From an uncultured Eubacteriales bacterium (GTDB lineage: Bacteria; Bacillota_I; Bacilli_A; RF39; UBA660), in the NCBI GenBank assembly GCA_900313345.1, contig OMQW01000053.1:1-32992 (forward strand): a stretch of 32,992 nt of DNA, read 5' to 3'. Under the pieces are notes generated by a model. It was not told the origin of the DNA. It did no database searches and saw only the letters and a program-made list of their open reading frames with translations. The translations under genes and the position numbers were made by a program. Shown here one piece after another: positions 8,527 to 15,769 of the stretch (its first letter is position 1; the number at the start of each line of letters is the position of its first letter).

Positions 8527-9420
8527 ATGAATAATGAAAGAGAAAATAGTGTAATAGAACCTAATATTAATGTAGTGCAACAAGAACCAGTTGTTAACGT
8601 AATACAACAAACTCCTGTAGTTCCAGAGCCTACCATTAATGTAGTGCCAGAAACTCCTGTAATTTCAGAACCTACTGTTAATGTAGTGCAACAAAGACAA
8701 GTAAATCAAGAACCAGTTGTTAATGTAATGCCTCAAACACCAGTAGTTCCAGAGCCTACTGTTAATGTAGTAAAACCATCGCCAGTAGTAAATCCTGTTA
8801 TTAATAATACTGAAGTTCAAAATCCTAATGTTGGAATACCAAGCGAAGAAGTAAAAGTAGAACCTCCAAAGGAAAATAATAACAATAATAATGAAGGTAA
8901 AGGAAAAACAATACTTCTAATATTATTTATGCTATTCGCAATAGTATTTGTTTTATTCTTACCAGAAATATCAAACTTTATTAATAATAAGAAAAACTTT
9001 GAATTTAATAGTGAAGTTAGTGATGGTACACTAAAATGTTTAAGAACATATGATAGTGATGCTAAAGAAACAAATTATGAATACTTCTTTAAATTTATTA
9101 ATAAAGGTGTAACTACAGGAACATATACAACTACATATGAAGATGAAGACAAACAAAATGTAATTGAAAAAAATAATAAGTGTAATGAAATAAAAGCAAT
9201 TTCAGATTCAATATCAGGTGTTGATGTTTCATGTAATTATACAGAAAACATTCAAACAACAATTCAAGAAAATAATTTTATGCAAATAAAATCTGGTAAG
9301 ATGTCTGCCTTTACTGAAGCTGGTGGGATTTATCCAGAATATAAATATAAAGATAATATATATAATATAGAAGCTAATCTAGTAAAAGCAGGTTATGATT
9401 GTAAAATAACTGCCAACTAG
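8527..9420 (+). CDS. Repeat-rich membrane protein with Pro/Val-rich N-terminal tail
   Basis: I do not recognise the family. The N-terminal ~100 residues are a degenerate tandem repeat built on EPxVNVV / TPVVPEP units (at least six), low in complexity and hydrophilic. A polar Asn run (NNNNNN) follows, then one transmembrane helix at about 129-147. About 150 residues lie beyond it, with four Cys (near 180, 218, 239 and 294) that could form two disulfides. The N-terminal tail is probably cytoplasmic and the C-terminal domain extracellular. The ATG at 8527 has an AGAGGTAA ribosome binding site. It follows rpe by 18 bases and may be co-transcribed with it. The nearby genes also encode envelope proteins. 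Confidence 0.75.
   Translation: MNNERENSVIEPNINVVQQEPVVNVIQQTPVVPEPTINVVPETPVISEPTVNVVQQRQVNQEPVVNVMPQTPVVPEPTVNVVKPSPVVNPVINNTEVQNPNVGIPSEEVKVEPPKENNNNNNEGKGKTILLILFMLFAIVFVLFLPEISNFINNKKNFEFNSEVSDGTLKCLRTYDSDAKETNYEYFFKFINKGVTTGTYTTTYEDEDKQNVIEKNNKCNEIKAISDSISGVDVSCNYTENIQTTIQENNFMQIKSGKMSAFTEAGGIYPEYKYKDNIYNIEANLVKAGYDCKITAN
8581..8775 (+). repeat. Degenerate tandem coding repeat (EPxVNVV/TPVVPEP)
   Basis: The nucleotide phrase CCAGAGCCTAC followed by a TTAATGTAGT-like segment recurs at unequal spacing through this stretch, and encodes the VNVV motif each time. The copies are imperfect. Such repeats can change in copy number by slippage. Confidence 0.6.
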
Positions 9421-9448
9421 TTTACATTTCTTTACACTAAACTATAGT
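9418..9448 (+). promoter_or_regulatory. Promoter of the 3D-domain gene with overlapping dyad
   Basis: A -35-like TTTACA (9421-9426) and a -10-like TATAGT (9443-9448) are separated by 16 bp. A perfect 7-bp inverted repeat (TAGTTTA 9418-9424, TAAACTA 9438-9444) overlaps both boxes, and TTTACA is directly repeated at 9431-9436. The predicted start is near 9455. The dyad could be an operator; this is inference. Confidence 0.5.
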
Positions 9449-9459
9449 CAACAATATTG

Positions 9460-9501
9460 ATACCTCCTCATAATCATGCTAGTATGAAGATGAGGAGGTA
9501 T
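9460..9501 (+). promoter_or_regulatory. 5'-UTR hairpin that sequesters the Shine-Dalgarno sequence
   Basis: ATACCTCCTCAT (9460-9471) is perfectly complementary to ATGAGGAGGTAT (9490-9501). The right arm contains the full GAGGAGGT ribosome binding site for the ATG at 9508. TCAT (9474-9477) and ATGA (9484-9487) can pair inside the loop. The left arm would begin about 5 nt after the predicted transcription start. As drawn, the start site is closed unless the stem is opened. Confidence 0.7.
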
Positions 9502-9507
9502 TTGTTT

Positions 9508-10446
9508 ATGAAGAAGTTTATTTATACTTTAATATTTCTTCTATTATTAGTTTCATCAGTAATTCTTGTAAGAAGTAATAAAACTGTAAGCTATAAAGCA
9601 GATACTTCTACAAAAGACAAGATGATTAACACAACCGTATTACTAGATAGGAGTAATAAGAAAAAAGAAGAAAAAGAGGCTGAAGAAAAGGCCAAAGAGG
9701 AAGCCGAGAAAGAAGCAAAAGCTAAAGAGGAAGCTAGACAAAAAGAAATAGCAAGACTCGAAAAAATAGAAGAAGAAAAGAGAAAAGCTGCTGCTAAAAC
9801 AACTCAGGTAGTAAGGGAAACTGAGGTTGTAGGATCTCGTGCTTCCGGTTTAATAACCGATAATAACGTAAATCAAAAAGAAGAAAGTGTAACTCCACAA
9901 ATAGAAACGCCTAAAGAAATAAAAGTAGTAGCAAACAGTGAAAAAAGAGTATTTGATGGAGCTAAATTCTATGACAGATTAATGAGTTCTTATGGAACTG
10001 ATTGTTGTCGAGCTAATAATTATACTGATGAAGAAAAAGAAAGAGGACTTGCAGTATTAGGTCTTGGATTAACTGCAAGTGGATATCAATTTAAATATAA
10101 AGACATATGGTTCAATGCTGGAAGTTATGGTAATGTAAGAATGGTTGCAGCAGATCATGCTGGCCAAATTGACTTCCCTCTAGGAACAATAGTTAAGATA
10201 ACAGAAAAGATGGATGATGGTTCATACCAATCAATGAATGCAATTGTAATAGATCGTGGTGATAACAATATAGGACTAGACCCTAAGGAAAATGGAAGAA
10301 AAAGAAGAATCTTCGACTTAGTATCTGAAAATATGCTCGCTGCAGAATCATTTGGAGTACATAATCAAATAGATGTAGAAGTACTTCATACTGGTACTAA
10401 AGAAGATTTATATAACATAAGACATTATGGCCGTTTGGTGGGATAA
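9508..10446 (+). CDS. Secreted/anchored protein with C-terminal 3D/RlpA-like domain
   Basis: The 312-residue protein starts with a signal-anchor (FIYTLIFLLLLVSSVILV, residues 4-21). A highly charged Lys/Glu/Ala segment (about 50-95) follows, probably a long helix or coiled coil. A linker precedes a C-terminal domain (about 181-312) with TASGY, AADH...FPLGTIVKI, IVIDRGD and RIFDL...A..FGV. That pattern fits the double-psi beta-barrel 3D/RlpA-like domains found in peptidoglycan-active secreted proteins, so a role in wall remodelling is plausible but not proven. I chose the ATG at 9508 because GAGGAGGT lies 8 bases upstream; an in-frame ATG further up (9457 frame) lies in the leader. The Shine-Dalgarno sequence is inside a 12-bp hairpin. 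Confidence 0.8.
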   Translation: MKKFIYTLIFLLLLVSSVILVRSNKTVSYKADTSTKDKMINTTVLLDRSNKKKEEKEAEEKAKEEAEKEAKAKEEARQKEIARLEKIEEEKRKAAAKTTQVVRETEVVGSRASGLITDNNVNQKEESVTPQIETPKEIKVVANSEKRVFDGAKFYDRLMSSYGTDCCRANNYTDEEKERGLAVLGLGLTASGYQFKYKDIWFNAGSYGNVRMVAADHAGQIDFPLGTIVKITEKMDDGSYQSMNAIVIDRGDNNIGLDPKENGRKRRIFDLVSENMLAAESFGVHNQIDVEVLHTGTKEDLYNIRHYGRLVG

Positions 10447-10450
10447 TATT

Positions 10451-11605
10451 ATGAAGTCGCATATGAAAAGAAATAAATTAATAATTGTAGTACTATTCGC
10501 TGCTTTTATGATTATAACAGTTTCTTTTTCATATACGATTTTATTGTATACAATGAAAGGTTATATTACTAATATAGTTACAACAAATGCCATTAATTTT
10601 ACATATCTAGAAGGAAATAATAATTTAACTATAGAAAATGCTATTCCAGTAAGTATGAAGTAGGAATGATAAATAATGATAATGTATTTTTATTTCAAGT
10701 AACTTATAATACAAAATTAAATGTAAATAGAACATACGAAGTAACAGCAGAAAAAGATGGAACATGTACACTATCAGATAAAGATATTAAACTTTATTTA
10801 GAAAAATGCACTGATAATAAAAATTTTGAAAAAGTAAGTAATCATCCAAACTATACACCATTAAGTGAAGATGATAGTTTTGGAGCAAAACAAAGTGAGA
10901 TGGTATTAGATATTCAAACTGTAAATGAACAAATAACCTACTACTATAAACTACTTATGTATTTAGATAATGATTATAGTGATAATTTACATGAAAGAGA
11001 GTATTAAATAAAAATAAATACATATGCTAAGGATATTGGTATTAAAAAACAAGAGAAAACTTATAATATAGGTGATAAAGTAAAGATAGATTTTGGTGAT
11101 GGTAAAGAAAATATTTTCTATGTTTTAGAAGATAAAGGAAAAACTTTAGATTTATTATATTATAGAAATATAACCGAATTTGGTAGTAGAAAAAACTATG
11201 ACACATGGTGATGCATTATCATACTTTTCAACAAATGAATATTTAGAATTTGCTAAAAGTTGGCAAGATAAAATAAATGCTATAAGATTACCAAGAGTTT
11301 CTCAAATAGCAAGTGCAGGCGGATTTGACAATTGGGATAATCTAAGTGGTTGATATGAATTTAAAAACAAAGTAAATACTAACTATTTATATAATTATTT
11401 ATCATCTTGTTATGACTATGGCTGTAGTAAAGAATTAGAAGGAGATAATGCAGCTTGGGGTTATTGATTAGAAGATATAGTTTCATCAAATAGCAATTAT
11501 TATATATTAACAGGAGCAGGAGGTATATCAGAAAATCTAGAATATTATGGATCATCTAATGGAGTAAGACCATTTATTAATATAAATAAAGACTTGCTGA
11601 ATTAA
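10451..11605 (+). pseudogene. Decayed anchored surface protein, first of three tandem paralogs
   Basis: One ~380-codon gene can be rebuilt through five lesions: a one-base deletion near 10655 (PVS / DEVGM junction), TAA at 11005-11007, one extra A in the A6 run at 11190-11195, and TGA at 11351-11353 and 11465-11467. The N-terminal part (signal anchor, then TYLEGNNNLTIENAIPVS, later YYYKLLMYLDND) aligns by eye with the two intact genes that follow. The C-terminal ~140 codons, absent from those paralogs, end in a GVRPFINI signature typical of a domain common in Bacillota surface proteins (DUF6273-like). Both TGAs fall where Trp would fit (SG-W-YEF, GY-W-LEDI), so TGG to TGA transitions are the simplest origin. 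Probably recent decay. Confidence 0.8.
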
Positions 11606-11658
11606 TATTTACAAGTATTTAAATAATTGATAAAATTATAACTATAATAGAGGTCGCT

Positions 11659-12405
11659 ATGGAAAAGAATGAAAAAAAGATTGAAGAAATAAATAGTAAA
11701 AATATATTTTTAGTAGTTATATTATTATTCTTATTAGTAGTATTAGTAATAGGTGTAACATACCAAATATATATGTATACAGATAAAGGAACAAATATAT
11801 TAAATAAAATATTTGGAGGAGATCAAGATATTTTTAAAAATGGATCTGTTACTATAGTTTATACTGAAGGAGAAAATAAAGTTAAAATAGAAAATGCTCT
11901 ACCTATGACAGATAGTGAAGGTATGAGTATTAGAGATAATAATGAAATCATGGATTTTAGTATAAGTGTTAATATAACAAAAAATAGTAATGTATCATAT
12001 CAGGTAGTAGCACAAAAAGATAAAGAATCAACTCTTCCAGATGAAGCAATAAAAATATATTTACAAAGAAGTATAGATAATACTAAATTTGATGAAGAAG
12101 TATTAAAACCAAAATTATTTAAAGGTGTTACTGAAGAAAATGATTATGGTGTTCCACTAGGAGACATGGTAATAGATGAAGTAACTACTAATAAATCAGT
12201 AACATATTATTATAGACTTCGTATGTGGTTAGATGAAAACTATTTAATAGATAATTCATATAAATATTTTACTATTAAAATAGATGTTTATGGTAAAGGT
12301 CAAAGAGTTAGAGATAATAATACTGAAAATACTAAAGAAGTAAAAGATGAAGCTAAAGAAGAAAAAGTAATACAAAGTGAAAATAAAGTAGAGGAAAGTA
12401 AATAA
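11659..12405 (+). CDS. Anchored surface protein, second of three tandem paralogs
   Basis: The 248-residue protein has a cytoplasmic N-terminus, one strong transmembrane helix (about 14-34), and a conserved exodomain: VTIVYTEGENKVKIENALPMTDSEG, then a polar beta-rich stretch ending in VTYYYRLRMWLDENY, then IKIDVYGKG. The C-terminal ~35 residues are a Lys/Glu-rich tail. The layout (hydrophobic anchor, short polar segment, YxEGxNxxxIxxAxPxSDxEG) recalls camelysin/TasA-type surface proteins, but I cannot confirm the family. Its start has GAGGT five bases upstream. It overlaps the next paralog by one base (TAATG). Confidence 0.75.
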   Translation: MEKNEKKIEEINSKNIFLVVILLFLLVVLVIGVTYQIYMYTDKGTNILNKIFGGDQDIFKNGSVTIVYTEGENKVKIENALPMTDSEGMSIRDNNEIMDFSISVNITKNSNVSYQVVAQKDKESTLPDEAIKIYLQRSIDNTKFDEEVLKPKLFKGVTEENDYGVPLGDMVIDEVTTNKSVTYYYRLRMWLDENYLIDNSYKYFTIKIDVYGKGQRVRDNNTENTKEVKDEAKEEKVIQSENKVEESK

Positions 12406-12995
12406 TGAAGCTAGAGAAATACGTAATTGTAGTTATTGAATTATTCTTACTAATTGTAATGACAATTAGTATTTCTTTTGCAGCCTTTGATAACATATTT
12501 TATAAAAGAAAAATAAATACAAAAGCAACTATAACGGAAATATATAATGAAGGTAGTAATAAATTAACTATAACAGACTCATATCCACTAAGTGATATAG
12601 AGGGAATAAATAGTAATAGAAGTGAAAATGTTTTAAACTTCACTCTGGATATTAATATGGATAAAAATCATTTTATAGAATACATCTTATATTTAACTAA
12701 AGGGTATAATTCTACTATAAATGATAAAGATGTAAATATTTATTTAGAAAAAAGCTTAGATAATATTAATTATTATAAAGTAATGGATATTAGTCCTTAT
12801 AAAACGAATAATATATTTGGGAACTTTAAGATAAATAAAAATAATATGATACTAGAAGATTCTAAAGAATATAGTAATAAAACTTATTATTATAGATTAA
12901 AGATATGGCCTAAATTAAATTCTTATAAAACAAATAAAATTAAATATTTTACTGTCTCAGTAAATATGAAAGCTAAAGATTATTTAAAATCATAA
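12405..12995 (+). CDS. Anchored surface protein, third of three tandem paralogs
   Basis: The 196-residue protein shares the anchor (about 6-28) and exodomain motifs of the preceding gene: ITEIYNEGSNKLTITDSYPLSDIEG, then INIYLEKSLDN-like, then KTYYYRLKIWPKL and FTVSVNMKAK. It lacks the charged C-terminal tail. The ATG overlaps the upstream TAA by one base, so translation is probably coupled. A terminator stem begins inside the last codons and ends the unit. The function is unknown; co-expression with its paralog suggests they act together on the cell surface. Confidence 0.75.
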   Translation: MKLEKYVIVVIELFLLIVMTISISFAAFDNIFYKRKINTKATITEIYNEGSNKLTITDSYPLSDIEGINSNRSENVLNFTLDINMDKNHFIEYILYLTKGYNSTINDKDVNIYLEKSLDNINYYKVMDISPYKTNNIFGNFKINKNNMILEDSKEYSNKTYYYRLKIWPKLNSYKTNKIKYFTVSVNMKAKDYLKS

Positions 12996-13017
12996 TGTAA
13001 ATAATCTTTTTTTTTAT
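12975..13017 (+). terminator. Intrinsic terminator overlapping the end of the third paralog
   Basis: The arms AAAGATTATTTA (12975-12986) and TAAATAATCTTT (12998-13009) are perfectly complementary, with an 11-nt loop containing the stop codon. A run of nine or so T follows. Confidence 0.75.
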
Positions 13018-13029
13018 AACTAAATATTT

Positions 13030-13035
13030 TATAAT
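13030..13035 (+). promoter_or_regulatory. -10 box for tex
   Basis: A perfect TATAAT lies 20 bp upstream of the tex ATG. A strong GGTGGAGGA ribosome binding site lies between. There is no clear -35 box. Confidence 0.45.
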
Positions 13036-13054
13036 AAAATGGTGGAGGATAAAT

Positions 13055-15220
13055 ATGAATGAAGTATTAATAAATAAAGTAGCAAGCGATAATAATATCA
13101 CCGCAAAACAAGTAGAAGCAGTGCTAAACATGCTTAGTGAAGGTGCAACAGTTCCATTCATAGCAAGATATCGTAAAGAAGCAACAGGTGCTCTTAAAGA
13201 AGATGAAATAAGAAAAATAGAAGAAGTATATAAATATGAAGAAAATCTATTAAATAGAAAAGAAGATGTAATAAGATTAATAGATGAAAAAGGACTTCTA
13301 ACTGATTTATTAAAAGATAAAATCTTAAAAGCAGAAAAATTAGTAGATGTAGAAGATTTATATAGACCATTTAAAGAGAAGAAAAAAACTAAAGCAAGTG
13401 AAGCAATAAAAAATGGTTTAGAGCCTCTTGCAAAGATGATAATGAGTTATCCAGTAAAAGGTAATATAGAAGAATTATGTAAAAAGTTTATTAATGAAAA
13501 TGTTAAGGATAAAGATAAGGCAGTAGAAGGAGCATCATATATTATTGCAGAATGGATAAGTGATAATGCTTTTTATAGAAAGTCTATTAGAAAACATACT
13601 TATTTAAATGGATTAATAACAACTAAGTTAAAAAAAGATGGTGATAAACTAGATGAAAATAAAGTATATGAAATGTACTATGACTTTAGTGAACCTGTTA
13701 AAGAAATAAAACCACATAGAATATTAGCAATTAATCGTGGTGAAAAAGAAAAAGTATTAAATGTCTCTATAGAATTAGAAGAAGATAAAATAATAGATTA
13801 TTTAGAAACAAGATTAAAAGTTAATGAAACAAATAGTTATACAAAAGATATTGTAATTAATGCTATTAAAGATAGTTATAAAAGATTGATAAAAGGATCT
13901 ATTGAAAGAGAAATAAGAAGTGATCTAACTGAAAAAGCAAGTATTGAAGCAATAAATAATTTTTCAGTTAACTTAGAAGCATTATTATTAACACCACCAA
14001 TGAAAGAAAGAGTTGTATTAGCATTTGACCCAGGTTACGTTAATGGTTGTAAACTAGCAGTAATAGATAAAACAGGTAAATACCTAGATAGTATGGTAGT
14101 TAAACCATTCTTAAATGGCAATACTGAAGAAAGAATAAAAGATGCTAAAAAAATAGTAGCAAATTTAATAAAAAAATATAATGTAGATATAATATCAATA
14201 GGTAATGGAACAGCATCACGTGAAAGTGAAAAATTATGTGCTGAAATGATTAGTGAATATAATCTAAATTGTAAATATGTAATAGTTAGTGAAGCAGGTG
14301 CATCTATTTATTCAGCATCCCCTTTAGCAAAAGAAGAATTTCCTGATTTAGCAATAGAAAAAAGAAGTGCAGTATCAATTGGTAGAAGATTACAAGATCC
14401 ATTATCAGAACTTGTAAAAATCCCACCAGAAGGAATCGGAGTAGGAATGTATCAACATGATGTTCCAGAAAAAGATTTAAAAGAATCTTTAGACTTTGTA
14501 GTAGAAAAATGTGTTAATAGTGTAGGAGTAAATATTAATACAGCAGGTATAGCAATATTAAAATATGTATCAGGACTAACTAAAAAATCAATCGAAAAAA
14601 TAATAGACTATAGAAATAAAAATGGAAAGATTAATTCACGAGAAGAATTAAAGAAAGAAAAGATTCTAACACCAAAAGCATATGAACAAGCTATAGGATT
14701 TTTAAAAGTTCAAGAAAGTAAAAATCCACTTGATAGAACATCAATCCATCCTGAAAGTTATAAAGTAGCAGAAAATCTCTTAGATAAACTAGGCATGACT
14801 AAAGAAAGTATTGGAACAAAAGAATTAATAGAAAAGTTAGAAAAAGTAGATAAAGAAAACTTAAAAGACGAATTAAAAACAGATATATATACACTAGAAG
14901 ATATAATTGAAAGTCTAAAGAAACCAAATCTAGATCCAAGAGATAATTATCCACAACCTATATTAAAAAGTAATGTATTAGATTTAAAAGACTTACATAT
15001 AGGTGATAAATTAGAAGGAACAGTAAGAAATGTTGTAGACTTTGGATTATTTATTGATATAGGTTTACATGAAGATGGTCTAGCACATATATCAAAACTA
15101 TCACATAATTATATTAAAAACCCAAGAGACTTATATAGTGTTGGTGATATCGTAACATGTTATGTAGATAATATAAATATAGATAAAAAGAAAGTAGCAT
15201 TAAGATTATTTAATGATTAA
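13055..15220 (+). CDS. tex: Tex-family RNA-binding transcription accessory protein
   Basis: It is a conserved nucleic-acid-binding protein linked to transcription and RNA turnover. The 721-residue, full-length protein shows the family's domain order: an N-terminal Tex helical region with VPFIARYRKEATGAL and EDLYRPFKEKKKT; a YqgF/RNase H-like domain from about residue 320 (VLAFDPGYVNGCKLAV); helix-hairpin-helix segments (GVNINTAGIAILKYVSGL, SREELKKEKILTPKAYEQAIGFL); and a C-terminal S1 domain (LEGTVRNVVDFGLFIDIG, then HEDGLAHISKLSH). The start has GGTGGAGGA upstream. The dut gene follows nine bases downstream and is probably co-transcribed. Confidence 0.95.
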   Translation: MNEVLINKVASDNNITAKQVEAVLNMLSEGATVPFIARYRKEATGALKEDEIRKIEEVYKYEENLLNRKEDVIRLIDEKGLLTDLLKDKILKAEKLVDVEDLYRPFKEKKKTKASEAIKNGLEPLAKMIMSYPVKGNIEELCKKFINENVKDKDKAVEGASYIIAEWISDNAFYRKSIRKHTYLNGLITTKLKKDGDKLDENKVYEMYYDFSEPVKEIKPHRILAINRGEKEKVLNVSIELEEDKIIDYLETRLKVNETNSYTKDIVINAIKDSYKRLIKGSIEREIRSDLTEKASIEAINNFSVNLEALLLTPPMKERVVLAFDPGYVNGCKLAVIDKTGKYLDSMVVKPFLNGNTEERIKDAKKIVANLIKKYNVDIISIGNGTASRESEKLCAEMISEYNLNCKYVIVSEAGASIYSASPLAKEEFPDLAIEKRSAVSIGRRLQDPLSELVKIPPEGIGVGMYQHDVPEKDLKESLDFVVEKCVNSVGVNINTAGIAILKYVSGLTKKSIEKIIDYRNKNGKINSREELKKEKILTPKAYEQAIGFLKVQESKNPLDRTSIHPESYKVAENLLDKLGMTKESIGTKELIEKLEKVDKENLKDELKTDIYTLEDIIESLKKPNLDPRDNYPQPILKSNVLDLKDLHIGDKLEGTVRNVVDFGLFIDIGLHEDGLAHISKLSHNYIKNPRDLYSVGDIVTCYVDNINIDKKKVALRLFND

Positions 15221-15229
15221 GGAGTAGTT

Positions 15230-15676
15230 ATGAAAGAAAGAGGATTTGAAGTAGTTTCAAAATATAATGAAAAAGAAATTAATTTACCAGTTAGATCAAC
15301 AAAGTATGCAGCAGGATATGATATAGAATGTTGTGAAGATACTATTATAGAAAAGGGAAAAATAAAATTAGTACCAACAGGTATAAAAGCTTATTGTCAA
15401 GATGATGAATATATTATGCTTGTAAATAGAAGTAGTAGTCCAAAGAAAAAAGGAATAGTACTAGCAAATGGTATAGGAATAGTTGATAAAGATTATTATA
15501 ATAATGAAAATAATGAAGGAGAAATATTCTTCCAGTTTATTAATATAACTGATGAAGATGTTCTAATAAAAAAAGGAGATAGAATAGGACAAGCCCTTTT
15601 TCAAAAATATTATTTAAGTGATAATGATGAAGCAACAGGAGATAGAACTGGTGGATTTGGATCTACTGGAAAATAA
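15230..15676 (+). CDS. dut: dUTP diphosphatase
   Basis: It hydrolyses dUTP to dUMP and pyrophosphate, keeping uracil out of DNA and feeding thymidylate synthesis. The 148-residue protein belongs to the trimeric dUTPase family. Five motifs are visible in order: AGYDI (motif 1), RSSSPKKKGI (2), NGIGIVDKDYY (3, with the catalytic Asp), GDRIGQALF (4) and the C-terminal arm RTGGFGSTG (5). The ribosome binding site AAGGAG overlaps the end of tex. A five-residue insert (NNENN) after motif 3 is slightly unusual and hydrophilic. Confidence 0.92.
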   Translation: MKERGFEVVSKYNEKEINLPVRSTKYAAGYDIECCEDTIIEKGKIKLVPTGIKAYCQDDEYIMLVNRSSSPKKKGIVLANGIGIVDKDYYNNENNEGEIFFQFINITDEDVLIKKGDRIGQALFQKYYLSDNDEATGDRTGGFGSTGK

Positions 15677-15698
15677 TATAATCATTTAAATAAATTTA

Positions 15699-15707
15699 TG
15701 TTATAAT
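15699..15707 (+). promoter_or_regulatory. Extended -10 promoter for the AAA+ gene
   Basis: TGTTATAAT is a consensus extended -10 element (TG-N-TATAAT), identical to those at 17335 and 22061. The predicted start is near 15714, about 7 nt before the hairpin at 15720. There is no clear -35 box. Confidence 0.6.
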
Positions 15708-15719
15708 AAATTTAAGAGT

Positions 15720-15748
15720 AAAAAGGGTTACATTTGTGACCCTTTTTG
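15720..15748 (+). terminator. Hairpin with U-tract at the 5' end of the AAA+ transcript
   Basis: AAAAGGGTTAC (15721-15731) pairs with GTGACCCTTTT (15736-15746), with one G-U pair and an ATTT tetraloop, and is followed by T residues. It is terminator-shaped but lies just downstream of the promoter at 15699. It may end tex-dut read-through, attenuate the AAA+ gene, or do both. Confidence 0.6.
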
Positions 15749-15769
15749 TGTATTCTAAGGAGAATTAAA

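Noticed and set aside
10666..11007. A separate 113-codon gene inside the surface-protein array
   Set aside because: It is the continuation of the disrupted upstream frame after a one-base deletion, and the combined sequence aligns with the intact paralog at 11659.
15708..15769. Riboswitch or T-box in the AAA+ gene leader
   Set aside because: The leader is only about 55 nt and shows one hairpin. None of the conserved cores I know (T-box, SAM, TPP, glycine, c-di-GMP) is recognisable.
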